Position numbers and translations under genes: made by a program. A stretch of DNA of 10,161 nt, from positions 1-10,161 of the forward strand of contig JAFYKS010000088.1 of NCBI GenBank assembly GCA_017537495.1. The letters are read 5' to 3'. This DNA is from Bacillota bacterium (lineage in GTDB: Bacteria > Bacillota > Clostridia > Peptostreptococcales > Anaerovoracaceae). Positions 6,422 to 10,161 of the stretch are shown piece after piece. The notes beneath the pieces were generated by a model, which did not search any database, was not told the DNA's origin, and saw nothing but the letters and a program-made list of their open reading frames with translations. The first letter of the stretch is position 1. Every line of letters begins with the position of its first letter.

Positions 6422-7417
6422 ATGGATACGCTGAAACTTCTCGCCATGTACTGGAGCATTATGCTGGCATGTTATTTTATCGCCAGCCGTCTGCGTCACA
6501 GGGCAGAATCCTTTGGATTTCTGAACAGAATACTGACCTTCTTCATCATCCTGCTGGTATTTATCATGGGTCTGCAGATGGGGGCGGACGAAGAAGTGAC
6601 CTCCAGCCTGGGGACAATCGGACTGCAGGCGGTAATCATGACGGCTCTGGCCGTGGGCGGAAGTATGTTCTTTGTATTCCTTGGCCGCAAAATCTTCGGT
6701 CTGAACCGGCAGGGGGTATCCGCATCGGCTCCTGATGAAGCTGTTTCCGTGGAACCGGATGCTGCAGCAGCGCAGCAGAACAGCAACAGTGATCTGATTA
6801 TGACGCTGCTGATTCTGGCATTTGTGGCAATCGGCATGGGATGCGGATATTTTGCAGTACCGAAACTGTTTGCCGGAAACATGGATCTTTTCGAAACCCT
6901 CTGCAGCAAATCGCTGGTGATTGGGCTGAGTACTCTGCTGGGGATTATCGGCTTCAATATGGGCCTTTCCGGAGATATGGCAAAACATCTGCGGGGCGTG
7001 GGTCTCAGTGTGATCGTGATTCCTGTGCTGGCTGTGGCCGGTTCTCTGGTGGGAGGCGCGGTTTATGGACTGCTTTCTGATCTGTCTGTGGGTGAAGGAA
7101 TTGCTATCAGTGCCGGCTTTGGCTGGTACACTCTGGCACCCGGCCTGATTACGGAAGCCGGATACAATGTGGCAGGGGCAATTGCCTTCCTGCATAATGT
7201 AATGCGTGAGACTCTGGGCATCATCGGAATTCCGTTGTTCGCCAGATATATTGGATATCTGGAGGCAACGGCTGTACCGGGGGTTGCTGCCATGGACGTA
7301 TGCCTGCCGATTGTAGAACGTTCTACACGGCCTGAAGTAGTTGTGTACTCCTTTGTAACAGGACTTCTTATGTGCATCAGCGTACCTCTGATTGTACCGC
7401 TGATGGTTGGGATGTAA
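6422..7417 (+). CDS. LysO-family lysine exporter, second paralogue
   Basis: A 331-residue paralogue of the preceding gene with the same order of segments: MGLQMGADEEV near the N-terminal half (the first copy has MGMRMGSNEEV), an Ala-rich linker (about 99-122), GFGWYTLAPG (232-241), AFLHNVMRE, and AAMDVCLPIVERSTRPE (about 289-305). Only the linker and the intervening helices have diverged clearly. TAGGAG, which includes the previous stop codon, is its ribosome binding site. Tandem membrane paralogues of near-equal length and tight coupling suggest a heteromeric transporter or two specificities (inference). The next gene follows after 27 bases with no terminator, so all three are likely one operon. 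Confidence 0.83.
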   Translation: MDTLKLLAMYWSIMLACYFIASRLRHRAESFGFLNRILTFFIILLVFIMGLQMGADEEVTSSLGTIGLQAVIMTALAVGGSMFFVFLGRKIFGLNRQGVSASAPDEAVSVEPDAAAAQQNSNSDLIMTLLILAFVAIGMGCGYFAVPKLFAGNMDLFETLCSKSLVIGLSTLLGIIGFNMGLSGDMAKHLRGVGLSVIVIPVLAVAGSLVGGAVYGLLSDLSVGEGIAISAGFGWYTLAPGLITEAGYNVAGAIAFLHNVMRETLGIIGIPLFARYIGYLEATAVPGVAAMDVCLPIVERSTRPEVVVYSFVTGLLMCISVPLIVPLMVGM

Positions 7418-7444
7418 AGAATTATAGTTTTGGGGAGGAAATGT

Positions 7445-7774
7445 ATGAGTGACTTATATGGAAAAATGATGGATGACACGTTTGGACCTTATTATGAACG
7501 GTTCCGCCAGCTGAATGCACTGTCGAAAGAAAATGCAGTAACGAAAGCGCAATTGTTTCCGGAAGGACAGTCATTGCTGGACCCTGACAGAATGCATAAA
7601 ATGCTCAGTGCAGGAATTGTAAAGAGGGCGGGGCTGAACCGATACTGGCTGGATGAATCGCGGGCAGCTGATTCGAAAGGTGTACTGAAGCAGCGTATTC
7701 TTATTATTATAGCTGCCTTTGGTGTGGCAGGCTTGCTGTGGCTTCTGGAGGAGCTTGGAATCGTAATATTGTAA
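7445..7774 (+). CDS. Small protein with winged-helix-like segment and C-terminal membrane anchor
   Basis: A 109-residue protein I cannot assign to a named family. Residues about 24-70 (LNALSKENAVTKAQLF... then MHKMLSAGIVKRAGLNRYWL) have the spacing of a winged helix: helix, turn, recognition-like helix, then a GIVKR...NRYWLDE strand pair typical of the wing. The last 25 residues or so (RILIIIAAFGVAGLLWLLEE and after) form a single membrane helix, giving a cytoplasmic N-terminus tethered to the membrane. ATG 7445 is chosen because GGGGAGG (7432-7438) ends 6 bases before it; the in-frame TTG at 7430 overlaps that site. It is the last gene of the lysO-like operon and ends directly at a terminator. 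It may be an accessory or regulator of the exporters, but that is inference from position. Confidence 0.75.
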   Translation: MSDLYGKMMDDTFGPYYERFRQLNALSKENAVTKAQLFPEGQSLLDPDRMHKMLSAGIVKRAGLNRYWLDESRAADSKGVLKQRILIIIAAFGVAGLLWLLEELGIVIL

Positions 7775-7777
7775 ATG

Positions 7778-7811
7778 AAAAGACGGACTGCTTTTTTTCA
7801 GCCCGTCTTTT
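7778..7811. terminator. Bidirectional terminator between lysO-like operon and ABC permease gene
   Basis: Arms 7778-7790 (AAAAGACGGACTG) and 7799-7811 (CAGCCCGTCTTTT) pair over 13 positions with one A/C mismatch around a T-rich loop. A4 and T4 at the outer ends allow use from both strands. It fills the 41-base gap between two convergent genes. Confidence 0.8.
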
Positions 7812-7815
7812 GTGT

Positions 7816-10161
7816 TTATTCAATAGATTTCAGCGACTCCGTCATACTGATCTTTGCAAGTTTGCGCTGCATTACCAGATTCACCAGGAAGGCAAATGCG
7901 AAGGTGATGACAATTCCCAGAGCGTAGCTCAGTGGGCTGATATACATGTGGAAACTGAGAGCATCCACGGTTACCTGAGAGAGAACGAAGGTGTGAAGTG
8001 CTTTGCCAAGCGGCAGACCCACAACGGCAGCGATGGCAGTCAGCAGGATATTTTCACGGAATACATACTGTGCCGTTTCACCGGCGTAGAAGCCCAGAAC
8101 CTTGATGGTGGCGATTTCACGGATTCGTTCGGTAATATTAATGTTGGTCAGGTTGTACAGCACGATGAAGGCCAGGACACCGGCACAGGCGATAACCAGA
8201 AGTACAATGTAGCTAAGGGTGCCGATCATACCTTCGATACGTCCGCGCATATCTTCTGTCAGGCTGACTGCGGAAACGTTTCTTGCATCCAGCATGATAG
8301 TGCTGTCTCCGTAAGGATCTTCGATTTCTCCGTCTTCACCTGTCACACCCAGTACCAGGGCAGCGTTGGTTTCCATTGGTCCCCATCTGTTTTCGTAAGT
8401 TTCCTGACTGAGATACAGGTAGCTGTTAACGTAGTTGTCGCAAAGCCCGGAGAGCTCCAGCTCCATTTCCCGCATATCGCTGTCGTAAATAGTGAGCGTA
8501 TCTCCAACGCAAAGTCCCATATTGTCGGCCAGGTTGCTGTTCAGAACTGCTTTGCCCTCGGATGGCCAGTCAATCGGACCGTCATCGTTAAACAGTTCGA
8601 TATATGCCGGCATGGACTCTGCGTCATCACTGACAATCATGGTGACGGCTTTGGTGAAGCCGTTGGCCTTGGCATCCACAGAACTGGAGTGAACGAAGAG
8701 ACAGTCGTCGATAACGGAGCCTGCTTCTTCCAGGAACCGCTGCTGGTTCTTTTCGTTCATATCCTTCTTAAAGGATACGGTGTAGTCTACATGATAGATG
8801 GTATCGTACTGAAGGGCTGCCAGGTTGCTGACGGAATCGTTGATTCCCAGTCCGGTTACCAGCAGAGCGGTACAGCCGCTGATGCCGATTACCATCATGA
8901 TGAAACGTTTGCGGTAACGGAAGGTGTTTCGGATGGAAACCTTCACCAGGAAGCTGAGTCTGTTCCAGATAAACGGCAGGTATTCCATCCAGATTCGTTT
9001 GCCGGCCTGCGGTGCTTTCGGACGAATCAGCTGTGCCGGAACTTCACGAAGCTCTGCGCTGCAGCACCATACGGTAGTACCTACGCAGCAGGCAAGGGCC
9101 ACACCCAGGCAGATCAGCCCAAGGCCCCAGTTATAAATAAAGATAATATTGGCAAAGCCGTACATGAGACCGTATACGGTCCAGATAACCCATGGGAACA
9201 GGTGAATTCCGATAAAGAATCCAATCACAGAACCCAGGACAGCGGCACTGCCGGAATAAATTACGTACTTGCTCATAATCTGACGGCGGCTGTATCCCAG
9301 GGCTTTCAGAACGCCGATCTGGGTTCGCTGCTCGTCAATCATTCGTGTCATGGTAGTCATGCAGACCAGTGCTGCGATGAGGAAGAAGAATACAGGGAAG
9401 ACCCGTGAGATGCCGTCCACGATGGAAGAGTCACTCTCAAAACATGCATATCCCACATTCGCGTCTCTTCCCAGCACATAGGTGGTCGGATATTCAATAT
9501 CATCGATTTCTTTTTCCGCATCTTTCAGTTCTTTGCGGGCATCTGCGATTTTCACTTCGCCGTCCGCAATTTCTTTTTCTGCGTCCGCAATTTCTTTCTC
9601 TGCATCGGCTATTTTCCGGCGGGCATCGGCCAGTTCTTTTTCGCCATCCGCCAGCTGCTTTTCGCCGTCCGCAATTTCTTTTTCTGCGTCCGCAATTTCT
9701 TTTTCACCGTCGGCCAGCTGCTTTTCACCATCAGTGATTTCAGCCTCGCCGGCTTCGATTTCTGCAAGCGCCGCATCAAGCTCTGCTTTGGCTGGAGCCA
9801 GCTGCTGATCAATCTGTGCCTTCTGTGCATCATACATATACTGAGGCATCATACCGGAAGCCAGAGCCTGATTAATCTGGGCATAGGCGGCATCACGCTG
9901 TGCTTCGAACTCTGCCAGACCATCCTCGTAGGATGCACGTCCGTCAGCCAGTTCGGCTTTGGCGTCATCCAGCTTTCTGCGGTTTTCTTCCAGTTCTTTT
10001 CTGCCGTCAGCCAGTTTGACTTTTGCATCTTCGATTTTCCGTCTGTTTTCATTAATCTCTTTCTGTCCGTCAGTCAGTTCTTTTTTACCGTCGGCCAGCT
10101 CGTTTTTGCCTTTGACCAGTTCGCGCTTACCGTCTTCGAGCTCAGCGGCGGCTTCATCCAC
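7816..10161 (-). CDS. FtsX-type ABC transporter permease with coiled-coil hairpin, 5' end missing
   Basis: 781 codons are open to the window edge; the first visible codon is GTG, and no N-terminal membrane helix is present, so the start lies outside. Visible residues 1 to about 75 and about 114-225 are heptad repeats rich in ADGEKEL/IADAEKE units, separated by a non-repetitive stretch (about 82-113) that probably forms the turn of an antiparallel coiled coil outside the membrane. Then comes an FtsX core with RTQIGVLKALGYSRRQI after the first membrane helix, more helices, a SIRNTFRYRKRFIMM linker, a second extracytoplasmic domain, and a second FtsX core with ERIREIATIKVLGF. This duplicated layout is that of large permeases partnered with a LolD/MacB-like ATPase, often for lipid, peptide or envelope functions. 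The ATPase gene is not visible and may lie beyond the right edge. Confidence 0.88.
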   Translation of the reverse strand: MDEAAAELEDGKRELVKGKNELADGKKELTDGQKEINENRRKIEDAKVKLADGRKELEENRRKLDDAKAELADGRASYEDGLAEFEAQRDAAYAQINQALASGMMPQYMYDAQKAQIDQQLAPAKAELDAALAEIEAGEAEITDGEKQLADGEKEIADAEKEIADGEKQLADGEKELADARRKIADAEKEIADAEKEIADGEVKIADARKELKDAEKEIDDIEYPTTYVLGRDANVGYACFESDSSIVDGISRVFPVFFFLIAALVCMTTMTRMIDEQRTQIGVLKALGYSRRQIMSKYVIYSGSAAVLGSVIGFFIGIHLFPWVIWTVYGLMYGFANIIFIYNWGLGLICLGVALACCVGTTVWCCSAELREVPAQLIRPKAPQAGKRIWMEYLPFIWNRLSFLVKVSIRNTFRYRKRFIMMVIGISGCTALLVTGLGINDSVSNLAALQYDTIYHVDYTVSFKKDMNEKNQQRFLEEAGSVIDDCLFVHSSSVDAKANGFTKAVTMIVSDDAESMPAYIELFNDDGPIDWPSEGKAVLNSNLADNMGLCVGDTLTIYDSDMREMELELSGLCDNYVNSYLYLSQETYENRWGPMETNAALVLGVTGEDGEIEDPYGDSTIMLDARNVSAVSLTEDMRGRIEGMIGTLSYIVLLVIACAGVLAFIVLYNLTNINITERIREIATIKVLGFYAGETAQYVFRENILLTAIAAVVGLPLGKALHTFVLSQVTVDALSFHMYISPLSYALGIVITFAFAFLVNLVMQRKLAKISMTESLKSIE
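9495..9745 (-). repeat. In-frame 21-base heptad repeats, second coiled-coil arm
   Basis: About a dozen tandem, imperfect 21-base units encode seven-residue steps of the type I-A-D-A-E-K-E and L-A-D-G-E-K-Q. Each unit carries the same DNA core (TTTCTTTTTCTGCGTCCGCA or close variants on the + strand), so this part has probably expanded by unit duplication. Confidence 0.8.
9937..10161 (-). repeat. In-frame heptad repeats, first coiled-coil arm (runs off window)
   Basis: Seven-residue steps of the type L-A-D-G-K-K-E and N-R-R-K-I-E-D continue to the window edge. DNA similarity among units is weaker than in the second arm, pointing to an older, more diverged repeat tract. The two arms would pair across the turn encoded around 9823-9918. 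Confidence 0.7.

Noticed and set aside
7738..9408. 556-codon open frame on the + strand
   Set aside because: It is antisense to the FtsX permease, its product is His/Gln/Cys-rich with no recognisable domain, and it begins inside the preceding gene and crosses a terminator.
9495..9745. Regular 21-base repeats resembling a CRISPR or satellite array
   Set aside because: The units are in frame, have no unique spacers, and encode a heptad coiled coil within the permease.

Overview
The window looks like a chromosomal segment of an anaerobic, amino-acid-fermenting member of the Bacillota, most likely class Clostridia. The reasons are strong AGGAGG-type ribosome binding sites, T-tailed intrinsic terminators, a Bacillus-type PyrR, an NhaC-family transporter, and a sigma-54 activator whose sensory half resembles an enzyme of lysine fermentation. 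The genus cannot be fixed from the sequence alone.

Left part (1-4171, + strand). The 3' end of one NhaC-family transporter gene is followed by a terminator and a complete tandem copy (477-1928), then a second terminator. Next comes a 694-residue sigma-54-dependent activator (2087-4171). Its N-terminal ~350 residues resemble L-erythro-3,5-diaminohexanoate dehydrogenase (Kdd, lysine fermentation) instead of a PAS, GAF or receiver domain. The rest is a canonical AAA+ domain with GAFTGA and a C-terminal helix-turn-helix.

Middle (4172-5421). A 77-residue unrecognised protein is encoded on the minus strand, convergent with the activator and sharing a bidirectional terminator with it. The 319 bases upstream of it (4433-4751) are densely regulatory. 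They hold a possible sigma-A promoter between two AAACTGTTT repeats, a textbook sigma-54 -24/-12 element, the palindromic pyrR terminator, and a phased GATTCA/TGAATC cluster at enhancer distance. The 14-mer TGATTCAAAAATGA in this cluster also lies just upstream of the activator's own promoter, which suggests an autoregulated activator and its target. Then come pyrR (minus strand) and a divergent promoter pair.

Right part (5422-10161). Two tandem LysO-family (lysine exporter) genes form a likely operon with a small protein that has a winged-helix-like segment and a C-terminal membrane anchor. They end at a bidirectional terminator. Convergent with them is the 3' part of a large FtsX-type ABC permease gene with a long heptad-repeat coiled-coil hairpin; its 5' end lies beyond the window.

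Working picture (inference): the left half is probably the edge of a lysine or related diamino-acid catabolic locus controlled by an activator that senses a pathway intermediate with an enzyme-derived domain. The LysO pair may balance lysine across the membrane. PyrR and the ABC permease look like unrelated neighbours.
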